Positions 8,973-17,573 of a stretch of DNA of 64,000 nucleotides are shown here, one piece after another (the first letter of the stretch is position 1; the number at the start of each line of letters is the position of its first letter). Origin of the DNA: Micrococcales bacterium 73-13 (lineage in GTDB: Bacteria > Actinomycetota > Actinomycetes > Actinomycetales > Microbacteriaceae); contig MKVN01000008.1 in assembly GCA_001898855.1 (NCBI GenBank), positions 33,285 through 97,284 on the forward strand, written 5' to 3'. Below the pieces are notes generated by a model. It had not been told where the DNA came from. It did no database searches and saw nothing but the letters and a program-made list of their open reading frames with translations. The translations under genes and the position numbers were made by a program.

Positions 8973-9702
8973 AGGGCAGGAAGCGGGCGAGGAAGGCGCG
9001 GGTGCGGGGCTCGCGCGGCGCGCCGAGCACCTGGGCGGGCGGGCCCTGCTCGCAGACCTCGCCGGCGTCGAGGAAGACGACGCGGTCGGCGACGTCCCGG
9101 GCGAACGCCATCTCGTGCGTCGCCATCACGATCGTCGTGCCATCGGCCTTGAGCTCGCGGACGAGCTCGAGCACCTCGCCGACCAGGAGCGGGTCGAGGG
9201 CGCTGGTGACCTCGTCGAGCAACAGCAGCTCCTGCCCGGCGGCGACGGCCCGGGCGATCGCGGCCCGCTGCTGCTGCCCGCCGGAGAGCCGGTCCGGATA
9301 GGCGGACGCGTGGTCCGCGAGCCCGACCCGTTCGAGGAGCTCGGCGCCCCGTCGCGTCGCCTCGTCGCGCGGGACGCGGTGCACGGCGCGCAGGCCCAGC
9401 GTCACGTTGTCGAGGATCGTCCGGTGCGGGAACAGGTTGTAGCTCTGGAAGACGACGCCGATCCGCGCCCGGACCCCGTCCGGGTCGGCCCGCGGGTCGG
9501 TGATGTCGTCGCCGCCGAGCAGGATCCGCCCGTCGTCGACCCGCTCCAGCAGGTCGATCGTCTTGAGCAGCGTCGACTTGCCCGACCCGCTCGCTCCGAT
9601 CAGGGCGACGACCTCGTGCGCGGCGACCTCGAGGTCGATGCCGCGCAGCACCGCGCGGTCGCCGTAGGACTTCCAGACGCCCTGCACGCTGAGCACGCTC
9701 AT
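8968..9702 (-). CDS. Polar amino-acid ABC transporter, ATP-binding subunit
   Basis: A 244-residue GlnQ/HisP-type ATPase that powers import through the permease encoded just upstream. All motifs are present: Walker A GASGSGKST (about 36-44), Q-loop VVFQSYNLFP, signature LSGGQQQR, Walker B LLLLDEVTSALD and H-loop ATHE. The ATG overlaps the permease stop by four bases. The substrate is probably a polar or charged amino acid; the sequence does not say which. Confidence 0.93.
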   Translation of the reverse strand: MSVLSVQGVWKSYGDRAVLRGIDLEVAAHEVVALIGASGSGKSTLLKTIDLLERVDDGRILLGGDDITDPRADPDGVRARIGVVFQSYNLFPHRTILDNVTLGLRAVHRVPRDEATRRGAELLERVGLADHASAYPDRLSGGQQQRAAIARAVAAGQELLLLDEVTSALDPLLVGEVLELVRELKADGTTIVMATHEMAFARDVADRVVFLDAGEVCEQGPPAQVLGAPREPRTRAFLARFLPS

Positions 9703-10553
9703 GCCGCGCCCCCGACCTGCTCGCGGCGCTGCATCCGGGCGCTCAGCCAGTCGGTGAGCCGGATCATCGGCCAGGCGAGGACGACGAACAGGACGCCGGC
9801 GAGGACGTAGGGGGTGAAGTTGCCCCAGGTCGCCGTCTCGATCTGCGCGGCGCGGACGGCGTCGACGGCGCCGAGCACCGAGATCAGCCCGACGTCCTTC
9901 TGCATCGAGATGAAGTCGTTCATGAGTGGCGGGGTCACCTTGCGGATCGCCTGGGGCAGCACGACCATCCGCAGCGTCTGGCCGTGCGTGAGGCCGAGCG
10001 CGCGGCCGGCGATGCGCTGCGAGGGGTGGACGGCCTCGATCCCGGCGCGGATGACCTCGGCCACGTAGGCGGAGTAGGTGATGATCAGCGCGACCGGCCC
10101 TAGCACCAGCACGGGGACGCGCTGCTGCAGCAGCCCGGGGATCCCGAAGCCGACGAGGTAGAGCACGATGATCAGCGGCAGGCCGCGGAACAGGTCGGTG
10201 TACGCGGCGGCGAGGAAGCGCGCCGGGAACCAGACCGCGCCGCGGAGCGTGCGCAGGAACGCGATGATCGTCGCGAAGACCGCGACGCCGACCACCGAGA
10301 TGCCGAGCACCTGGAGGTTGAGCAGGAAGCCGTCCCACACCCGCGGCCAGGCGCCGACCCAGGCGACCGGGTCGAAGAAGCTCTGCTGGACCTTCGGCCA
10401 TCCCGGGGAGAACAGGATGAGCAGGGCGATCGCGGCGGCGAACACGATCGTGCTCGCCGCGCCGACGAGCACCGATCTCGCCGTCTGGCGGCGGCGGAAG
10501 GCCTGGCGCTCGACCTCGATCGGGCTCGGGCGCCGGGCCTCCGTTGCGGTCAT
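9699..10553 (-). CDS. Polar amino-acid ABC transporter, permease subunit
   Basis: A 284-residue HisM/GlnP-type membrane protein. It has a basic cytoplasmic N-terminus, a long first helix (about 28-48), a periplasm-facing loop and then about five helices with the His/Glu/Gln-type permease signature. The EAA loop is visible in RALGLTHGQTLRMVVLPQA. Normally two copies, or a pair with a second permease, form the channel; only one permease gene is here, so a homodimer is inferred. A TAGTGT box seven bases before its ATG suggests its own promoter in addition to read-through from the binding-protein gene. Confidence 0.92.
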   Translation of the reverse strand: MTATEARRPSPIEVERQAFRRRQTARSVLVGAASTIVFAAAIALLILFSPGWPKVQQSFFDPVAWVGAWPRVWDGFLLNLQVLGISVVGVAVFATIIAFLRTLRGAVWFPARFLAAAYTDLFRGLPLIIVLYLVGFGIPGLLQQRVPVLVLGPVALIITYSAYVAEVIRAGIEAVHPSQRIAGRALGLTHGQTLRMVVLPQAIRKVTPPLMNDFISMQKDVGLISVLGAVDAVRAAQIETATWGNFTPYVLAGVLFVVLAWPMIRLTDWLSARMQRREQVGGAA

Positions 10554-10560
10554 TCCGATG

Positions 10561-10566
10561 ACACTA
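10561..10566 (-). promoter_or_regulatory. -10 box of the amino-acid permease gene (leaderless type)
   Basis: TAGTGT on the minus strand, seven bases before ATG 10553. It would let the permease and ATPase be transcribed separately from the binding protein. Confidence 0.5.
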
Positions 10567-10577
10567 GCGAAGCGGGT

Positions 10578-10606
10578 CCGGGGCGGGTGCGGCGAACCCG
10601 CCCCGG
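10578..10606 (-). terminator. Stem-loop between binding-protein and permease genes
   Basis: CCGGGGCGGGT (10578-10588) and ACCCGCCCCGG (10596-10606) form an 11-bp perfect stem with a 7-base loop. It begins five bases after the binding-protein stop. This position in importer operons usually lowers read-through and protects the binding-protein mRNA, giving more binding protein than channel. Confidence 0.65.
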
Positions 10607-10611
10607 GACGC

Positions 10612-11439
10612 CTACTTGAGCAGCGGGACGCCCTGGTCGGCGCCGAGCCACTTCGCGGCGATGCTCGCGAGCGTCCCGTTCGAGCGGAGCGTCTCGATCG
10701 CCTTGGTGACGGCCGCGGTGAGCGCGCTGCCCTTGGGCAGCGCGAGGCCCCACTGGTCGGTCTCGCCCTCGACGTCCGGCAGCTGGCCCACGATGACGCC
10801 GCCGTCGAGCTCGACGCCGGTGATGTAGAACGCGGTCGGCACGTCGACGACCAGCGCGTCGACCTGGCCGGACTCGAGCGCGAGCTTCGCGTCGTCGTTC
10901 GAGTTGAACACCTGGGCCGGGGTCGTCGGCGCGATGACCTGCTCGATGGCTTTCAGGCTCGTGGTGCCGGTCGCGGCGCCGATCGAGAGCGAGCGGAGGT
11001 CCGCGATCGAGGTCGCCTTCGCCGCCTTCGAGCCCTCGACGGCGATGACGGCCTGTCCGGCCGAGTAGTAGGGCGGCGAGAAGTCGATCGAGCCCTTGCG
11101 CTCGTCGGTGATGGAGATCTGCTGGAGGTTGAGGTCGTAGCTCTTCGGGCCGGGCGCGATCGCCTCGTCGAAGGTGCTGCGCACCCAGACCACGTCCGCG
11201 GCGGCGAAGCCGAGCTGCTCGGCGACCGCGTAGCCGATCGCCGACTCGAAGCCCTCGCCGCTGGCGGGGTCGTCGTCGATGACGTACGGGAAGTAGGCGG
11301 GCTCGCCGGTGGCGATCGTGAGCTTCCCGGGCGTGACGTACTCGGGCGCGGCGCCGGAGGCGCAGGCGGAGAGTCCGAAGGCGGTCGCGGCGGCGGCGAG
11401 CACCGCCGCGGCGCGGGTGAGGAGACGGTTCTTGGGCAT
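10612..11439 (-). CDS. Polar amino-acid ABC transporter, substrate-binding lipoprotein
   Basis: A 275-residue family 3 extracellular solute-binding protein (SBP_bac_3). A signal peptide ends in the lipobox LSAC, so Cys26 should carry the lipid anchor. The mature part has the two-lobe pattern with the family segments GFESAIGYAVAEQLG and DFSPPYYSAGQAVI. It captures the amino acid outside the cell for the permease and ATPase downstream. A GAGAAT box six bases before the ATG may be a weak -10 of the leaderless kind. Confidence 0.93.
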   Translation of the reverse strand: MPKNRLLTRAAAVLAAAATAFGLSACASGAAPEYVTPGKLTIATGEPAYFPYVIDDDPASGEGFESAIGYAVAEQLGFAAADVVWVRSTFDEAIAPGPKSYDLNLQQISITDERKGSIDFSPPYYSAGQAVIAVEGSKAAKATSIADLRSLSIGAATGTTSLKAIEQVIAPTTPAQVFNSNDDAKLALESGQVDALVVDVPTAFYITGVELDGGVIVGQLPDVEGETDQWGLALPKGSALTAAVTKAIETLRSNGTLASIAAKWLGADQGVPLLK

Positions 11440-11499
11440 GCGCTCATTCTCCCGAAGCCCGCGGACGGGCGCCGGACTGCGACGCTGCGTTACGCGGCG

Positions 11500-11513
11500 G
11501 CGCCGGCCGGCGC
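11500..11513 (-). terminator. Palindrome at the end of the two-component operon
   Basis: GCGCC-GGCC-GGCGC, a 5-bp stem with a 4-base loop, touches the response-regulator stop codon. It is a possible terminator, but short perfect palindromes arise easily at this base composition. Confidence 0.3.
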
Positions 11514-12172
11514 TAGAGGTCGGTCGGCGCGATGTCCGGGCCGACCAGGATGCCGTCCTGGATCGCCTGCATCCGCAGCGCCACCTTGGTGCCGACGTCG
11601 ATGCCGTACGCCCGGTACTTCTCGCGGATCCGCTTGAGGTAGCTCTTCGCGGTCTCCTCCGAGATCTGCAGCTGGTAGGCCACCGTCTTGACCGGCTCGC
11701 CGGTGGCGTAGAGCGCCATCACGCGGCGCTCCTGCGCGGACAGCCGCGGCGAGGAGGCGTCCGGGCCGCCGTTGACGGCGAGGTCGAGCTCGGCCGAGAT
11801 GAACACCTCGCCCTGCGCCGCGGCGCGCAGCGCCTCGATGATCATCTCGGCGTCCTCGGTCTTCACCAGGTACCCGAGCGCACCGGCCGCGAGCGCCTCG
11901 CGGATGATCGAGGGCTCCGAGTAGGTGCTCATCAGCACCGGCGTCACGCCCGCGGACTTCAGCAGCGAGATCTTCACGCTGACCGGGATGTTGTCCTTCA
12001 GGTCGACGTCGAGCAGCACGATGTCCATCGGGAACGACGGGTGGGAGACCAGCTCCGACCAGGTCGGCACGGCCGCGACGATCTCGATGTCGCTCGCCGC
12101 GTTGCGCAGCCATTCGGTGAGCGCGCCGAGCAGCATGCGGTGATCGTCGACGATCGCGAGCTTGATGGTCAT
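11513..12172 (-). CDS. NarL/LuxR-family response regulator
   Basis: A 219-residue transcription factor. The receiver domain (1-125) has acidic pocket residues D9/D10, phosphoacceptor D55 (IVLLDVDL), S82 and K104. A LuxR-type helix-turn-helix occupies about 144-205 (LSAQERRVMALYATGEP, then ISEETAKSYLKRIREKY). It should be phosphorylated by the kinase encoded two genes upstream in the same operon. Its ATG overlaps the stop of the kinase-like membrane protein (ATGA), so all three are translationally coupled. Target genes are unknown. Confidence 0.93.
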   Translation of the reverse strand: MTIKLAIVDDHRMLLGALTEWLRNAASDIEIVAAVPTWSELVSHPSFPMDIVLLDVDLKDNIPVSVKISLLKSAGVTPVLMSTYSEPSIIREALAAGALGYLVKTEDAEMIIEALRAAAQGEVFISAELDLAVNGGPDASSPRLSAQERRVMALYATGEPVKTVAYQLQISEETAKSYLKRIREKYRAYGIDVGTKVALRMQAIQDGILVGPDIAPTDL

Positions 12173-13383
12173 CCGGCCCCTTCCGCGTCTGTTCTACCAC
12201 GACCGGCGCCGACCGTCGCCGGGACGAGGCAGCTGATGTCGATGCGGATGCCGGATCCGTCGAGCGCCTCGCGGTAGCGCCCGACCTGGGCGATGTGCTG
12301 CCAGACGCCCGGCTCGATGCGGGTCCGGGTGGAGCCGGGCACCACGATCCGGACGTTCACGGCGGCCAGCGTCTCGGAGTGCAGCGTCGCGACCGGCTCG
12401 CCGACCGTCAGGGCGATCGGGGTCTGGCCGCTGCGGCCGGACGCCACCCGGCCGTCGTGCAGCAGCCAGAGCGCGGAGAGCAGCGCGGCGCGCTGCCGGG
12501 TGCCGAGCAGCCCCGCGGAGGAGGAGGGATCGTCGATCTGGATCTCCTGGCTGAGCAGGGTCGACTCCTCGATCGCCAGCGCCAGCCAGGTCTTGCTCCG
12601 GCTGGCGAGCAGGTGCAGCCGCAGCTCGGTGGCCAGCACGCCGGCGCGCTTGGCGACCTCCGCCGACAGCGGCAGGGGCATCCGGCCGTCGGCGACGGCG
12701 CCGAGCAGGCTCTCCGCGGCGAGGTCGAGGCGGGCGAGCTGCTCGGAGGCCTCGACCCCGAGCGTCAGCCGCGGCGCGGCGACCGAGGCCTGCGAGAGCG
12801 CCTCCTCCATCTCCCGGCGCATCAGCCGGCGGAACTCGTCGCACACCAGGGCGGCGACCACCACCGGCAGCAGCATCCGGCAGAGCGTGAAGACCGCGTC
12901 GGCGGCGTTCGGCGCCGCGTACGCGGGGGTGAGGACCCAGACCGCGCCCGTGACGGCGGTGAGCGCGGCGGCGACCGGGATGATCTGGAAGCTCGGCCGG
13001 GTGACGACGGCGAGCATGAGCGAGAACGCCGCGGAGACGCCGACCGAGAGCGCCGCGCCGGGGTTCTCGACGTGCCGGGTGGCGGCCAGGTCGAGGCCGA
13101 GGACGATCGCGAGGGCCGCGACCCACAGCCAGAACATCCAGTTCGGCAGGTGCGCGCCGAGGATGTGGGTCACGATCAGGATCGCGGCGTCGGCGATCAC
13201 GAGCACGATCCAGGCGGTCAGGATCGGCACCGGGTCGGCGATGCGGCCGAGCAGGTCGATCGTGGTCGCGAGGTCGATGGTCATCGCCATCGCGAGCAGC
13301 AGGATGCCGCCGATCCAGATCAGCCGGGTGCCGAGCCCGGCGTACCGCCGGCTCGCGCGCTCGGCGAGCGTCGGGGCGCTCAT
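12169..13383 (-). CDS. Kinase-like membrane protein without catalytic boxes
   Basis: A 404-residue protein between the sensor kinase and the response regulator. About six hydrophobic helices occupy residues 18-182, followed by a coiled-coil-like helix (183-200) and a soluble region. That region resembles the dimerisation and ATP-binding part of a sensor kinase in layout only. There is no His in a phosphoacceptor context, no Asn-box and no Gly-boxes. The segment LGTRQRAALLSALWLLHDG occupies the place of the N-box helix. The gene overlaps both neighbours by four bases. I infer a pseudokinase or sensor partner of the kinase; the family is not recognised with certainty. Confidence 0.65.
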   Translation of the reverse strand: MSAPTLAERASRRYAGLGTRLIWIGGILLLAMAMTIDLATTIDLLGRIADPVPILTAWIVLVIADAAILIVTHILGAHLPNWMFWLWVAALAIVLGLDLAATRHVENPGAALSVGVSAAFSLMLAVVTRPSFQIIPVAAALTAVTGAVWVLTPAYAAPNAADAVFTLCRMLLPVVVAALVCDEFRRLMRREMEEALSQASVAAPRLTLGVEASEQLARLDLAAESLLGAVADGRMPLPLSAEVAKRAGVLATELRLHLLASRSKTWLALAIEESTLLSQEIQIDDPSSSAGLLGTRQRAALLSALWLLHDGRVASGRSGQTPIALTVGEPVATLHSETLAAVNVRIVVPGSTRTRIEPGVWQHIAQVGRYREALDGSGIRIDISCLVPATVGAGRGRTDAEGAG

Positions 13384-14537
13384 CGCGGCGCCTCCAGCAG
13401 CACGGTCGTCCCGGCGCCGGGGGAGGAGAACAGCCGGGCGCTGCCGCCGACCTCGCTCAGGCGCGCGATGACGGACTCCTTGAGGCCGAGCCGCTCGTGC
13501 TCCACCTCGTCGAGCTGGAAGCCCTTCCCGGCGTCGGTGATCATCGCCCGCACGGTGTGCTCGTCCTCGGTGATCGTCACGTGCGCGAGCCGGACCCCGC
13601 TGTGCCGGCGGACGTTCTCCAGGCACTCGCTGATCGCGAACAGGAACGCGTCGAGCACGCCGGGCGGCAGCAGCAGCCGTCCCGCGCCGTGCCACGCGAC
13701 GTCGAGGCCGAGCTGGTCGAAGCGCTGCTTGACGGAGTCGAGCGTCGTGCCGATCGAGGTCTCCTCGACCGGCTCCGGGCGGTAGGCGGCCTCCGGCAGC
13801 GTGAACAGCGGCTCGCCGAGGCGCAGCAGCCGCAGCAGGTGGGCGTCGTTGCGCGCCTGCTCGCGGAGCGCCTCCTCGGAGGTGCCTCGGCCGGAGTGCG
13901 CGAGCAGCGTGAGCGTCGCGAGCACGGTGTCGTGCAGCAGCCGGGCGCTCTGCCGGCGCTGCGCCTCGAGCTCGCTGGCGCGCCGCTCGGCGCGATGGGC
14001 GCGTCCGACCTCGGCGATCTGGCGGACCGCCGGCGGGATGCTCGAGGCGAGCACCAGGCCGATCGCGAAGGCGACCAGGCCGCCGAGCAGCAGCAGGGCG
14101 ATCCCGAGCACACGGACCGCGGGGCCGTCGGCGAACGCGCCCGCCGCGGTGACCAGGAGCACCCCGATCCAGAACCAGAGCGCCCCGAGGCGCTCGGGCA
14201 GCAGCGCGATGAGCGCGCCCGGCACGGCGCCGCCGAACAGGGCGAGCACCGCGAACCCCCCGACCTCGGTCGCGCCCGGGGCCGCGAGGACGAGCACCAG
14301 CGCGATCGCGATCGTCGAGGCGACGAAGCCGGCGATCCAGCCCGGCATGCCGCGCGCGTGCAGGTTCACGATGCACAGCGCGCCGACCGCGAACAGCGGC
14401 AGCAGCAGCCAGTAGACGAGCGAGCCGCCGATCGGCGGGGTGCTCAGGACGGCGACCGTCGCGAGGAGCCCTCCCGCCGCCCACAGCCGCGCCGTCTGCC
14501 GCAGCAGACGCACGCGCTTCCCCTGGATCTGATCCAT
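13380..14537 (-). CDS. Sensor histidine kinase (HisKA_3/NarX type)
   Basis: A 385-residue membrane kinase. Six or so helices occupy residues 18-170, followed by a short coiled coil (171-197), the phosphoacceptor H202 in RLLHDTVLATL, and an ATPase domain with N-box ECLENVRRHS and G-box ITDAGKGF, ending in GAGTTVLLEAPR. It has no large extracellular domain, so it probably senses something in or near the membrane. The ATG at 14537 (MDQIQGKRV) is chosen because the upstream frame is Arg/Pro-rich non-membrane sequence. Its stop overlaps the start of the kinase-like protein (ATGA). Confidence 0.9.
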   Translation of the reverse strand: MDQIQGKRVRLLRQTARLWAAGGLLATVAVLSTPPIGGSLVYWLLLPLFAVGALCIVNLHARGMPGWIAGFVASTIAIALVLVLAAPGATEVGGFAVLALFGGAVPGALIALLPERLGALWFWIGVLLVTAAGAFADGPAVRVLGIALLLLGGLVAFAIGLVLASSIPPAVRQIAEVGRAHRAERRASELEAQRRQSARLLHDTVLATLTLLAHSGRGTSEEALREQARNDAHLLRLLRLGEPLFTLPEAAYRPEPVEETSIGTTLDSVKQRFDQLGLDVAWHGAGRLLLPPGVLDAFLFAISECLENVRRHSGVRLAHVTITEDEHTVRAMITDAGKGFQLDEVEHERLGLKESVIARLSEVGGSARLFSSPGAGTTVLLEAPR

Positions 14538-14676
14538 CGCCGGTTCATCTTCCCATCCGCGCCATCCGCGCGGCCGCCGCGGACCGGGCTCTACCCCCCG
14601 AATTGGGACGACCGGCCCGCGCGCGGGCGGAACTAGCCTCCATAGCCGAGGGGCGTTGCACCCGAGGGGGACCCGA

Positions 14677-14703
14677 GCCGGGGGCCGCGGAGCGGCCCCC
14701 GGC
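14677..14703 (-). terminator. Terminator hairpin of metX
   Basis: GCCGGGGGCCGC and GCGGCCCCCGGC form a perfect 12-bp stem with a GGA loop. It starts four bases past the metX stop. No T-run follows, consistent with the actinobacterial type. Confidence 0.8.
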
Positions 14704-14706
14704 ACC

Positions 14707-15924
14707 TCAGCTCTCGGCTCGGACCTCGAGCAGCCGGCGCAGCTGCGCGCCGACGATCTCGGACTCGATGAGGAACGCGTCGTGCCCGTACTCGCTGGAG
14801 ATCAGGTGCGGGCGGCTGTCGTCGATGTTCCCCGGGACCCCCGCCGCGACGCGCTCCTGGTCGGCGACCGGGAACAGCCGGTCGGAGTCGATCGCGAGCA
14901 CGAGGGTCGGCATGGCGACGCGCTCCAGCGCGGCCTCGACGCCGCCGCGGTCCCGTCCGACGTCGTGCGAGTTCATCGCGGTCGCCAGGGTGATGTAGCT
15001 GTTCGCGTCGAAGCGGCGCGGGAACTTGTTGCCCTGGAAGTCGAGGTAGGACTCGACGGCGTAGCGGCCGCCCTCGCCGAGCGGCGAGCGGGTCGACTGC
15101 CAGCTGCGGTCGAATCGCTGGTTGAGCTCGTGCGGCGAGCGGTAGTCGAGGAGGGCGAGGCGGCGCGCGAGCGCGAGGCCGCGGTGGGGTCCGTCGCCGT
15201 CGGCGGCCTCGTAGTAGTCGCCGTCGGCGAACGCCGGGTCGGTGTGGATCGCCTCGATCTGGAGGGCCCCGCGCGCGATCTGATCGGCGGTCGTGATCGC
15301 CGGGGCGGCGAGCACCGCGAGGCGCTCGACCCGCTCGGGGCGGCCGACGCCCCACTCGAGCGCCTGCATGCCGCCCATCGAGCCGCCGACCACGAGCGCC
15401 CAGCGCTCGATCCCCAGCGCGTCGGCGAGCGCGGCCTGTGCGGCGACCTGGTCGCGAATCGTCGTGTACGGGAACCGCGCCCCCCACTCGCGCCCGTCGG
15501 GGGCGAGGCTCACCGGCCCGGTGGTGCCCTGGCAGCCGCCGAGCATGTTCGGCACCACCACGAACCACCGGTCGGTGTCGAGCGCGAGCCCCGGCCCGAC
15601 GATGTCGGCCCACCAGCCGCCGGTGGGGTGGCCCGGTCCCGGCGCCCCCGCCGCGTGCGAGTCGCCGGTCAGCGCGTGGCAGACCAGCACGGCGTTCGAT
15701 CGCCGCGCGTCCAGCTCGCCGAACGTCTCGTAGGCGACCCGGAGGGCCGGCAGCGAGCCGCCCCGCTCGAAGGCGAACGGGCCGAGACTCGCGAACGTCC
15801 GGTGCCCGGGCGGGTCGCCCTCCCGCCAGCCGCCGGTGGCGGGCGGCTTCCCGGCGAGCTCGCGGACGTTCGCGTCCGTGATGAACGCCGAGGGGAACGA
15901 GTCCTCCGGGGTCTGCCAGTCCAT
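14707..15924 (-). CDS. metX: Homoserine O-acetyltransferase
   Basis: A 405-residue alpha/beta-hydrolase-fold enzyme that makes O-acetyl-homoserine from homoserine and acetyl-CoA, the first committed step of methionine synthesis. The catalytic triad is visible: nucleophile S182 (GGSMGGMQALEWG), D348 (AIDSDRLFP) and H381 (EYGHDAFL). The family segments CHALTGDSHAAG and NMLGGCQGTTGP are intact. MetY, which uses its product, is encoded just upstream on the same strand. A REP-like inverted repeat fills the gap between them and a strong hairpin follows the stop. Confidence 0.96.
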   Translation of the reverse strand: MDWQTPEDSFPSAFITDANVRELAGKPPATGGWREGDPPGHRTFASLGPFAFERGGSLPALRVAYETFGELDARRSNAVLVCHALTGDSHAAGAPGPGHPTGGWWADIVGPGLALDTDRWFVVVPNMLGGCQGTTGPVSLAPDGREWGARFPYTTIRDQVAAQAALADALGIERWALVVGGSMGGMQALEWGVGRPERVERLAVLAAPAITTADQIARGALQIEAIHTDPAFADGDYYEAADGDGPHRGLALARRLALLDYRSPHELNQRFDRSWQSTRSPLGEGGRYAVESYLDFQGNKFPRRFDANSYITLATAMNSHDVGRDRGGVEAALERVAMPTLVLAIDSDRLFPVADQERVAAGVPGNIDDSRPHLISSEYGHDAFLIESEIVGAQLRRLLEVRAES

Positions 15925-15935
15925 GTCGCAACCGT

Positions 15936-16054
15936 GGGTCGAGTAGGCGGGTCGAGCGGCGCAGCGCGCGGATCGAGATCAGCCGTATCGAGAGCGGGTC
16001 CCGATGCGCCTGCCCTGGCAGGCTACTCGACCCTGGGCTCTCGATACGGCTGAT
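15936..16054. repeat. REP/BIME-like long inverted repeat between metX and metY
   Basis: An 18-base arm ATCAGCCGTATCGAGAGC (15978-15995) is matched perfectly by its reverse complement (16037-16054) across 41 bases. A second, outer pair, GGGTCGAGTAGGC (15936-15948) and GGCTACTCGACCC (16021-16033), matches at 12 of 13 positions. Motifs of the TCTCGATACGGCTG and CTACTCGACC kind resemble extragenic repeats that I recall from other Microbacteriaceae genomes. I saw no second copy in the window. Confidence 0.7.
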
Positions 16055-16087
16055 GTCGACCGGCCGGCCGGTCCGCGGCGGTGTCGG

Positions 16088-17404
<1,317 letters not shown>

Positions 17405-17442
17405 GTCTTGCCTGCTTTCGTGGGGGGAGGACGAACGCTGCG

Positions 17443-17448
17443 AGCGTA
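17443..17448 (-). promoter_or_regulatory. Candidate -10 box of metY
   Basis: TACGCT on the minus strand, about 38 bases before ATG 17404. A short leader with the purine-rich run GAAAGCAGG follows. Confidence 0.4.
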
Positions 17449-17490
17449 GGCGGCGGCGCGAGCACCGGCAACGGCGCGCGCAATAGTGCG

Positions 17491-17496
17491 TAGCAT
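17491..17496 (+). promoter_or_regulatory. Candidate -10 box of the first DHA2 exporter gene
   Basis: TAGCAT about 77 bases before ATG 17574. The resulting leader carries an AAAGGA ribosome-binding site (17558-17563). Confidence 0.4.
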
Positions 17497-17573
17497 TCCG
17501 AGTGCTGCGCATCGATGTCGATCGGCTCGCGCGGCCGTTGTGCGCCGAGTCGGCCGGAAAGGACCACCGCTCC

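Noticed and set aside
17405-17490. Possible SAM riboswitch in front of metY
   Set aside because: The leader after the likely -10 is only about 30 bases, and no conserved SAM-II or SAM-IV segments are visible.
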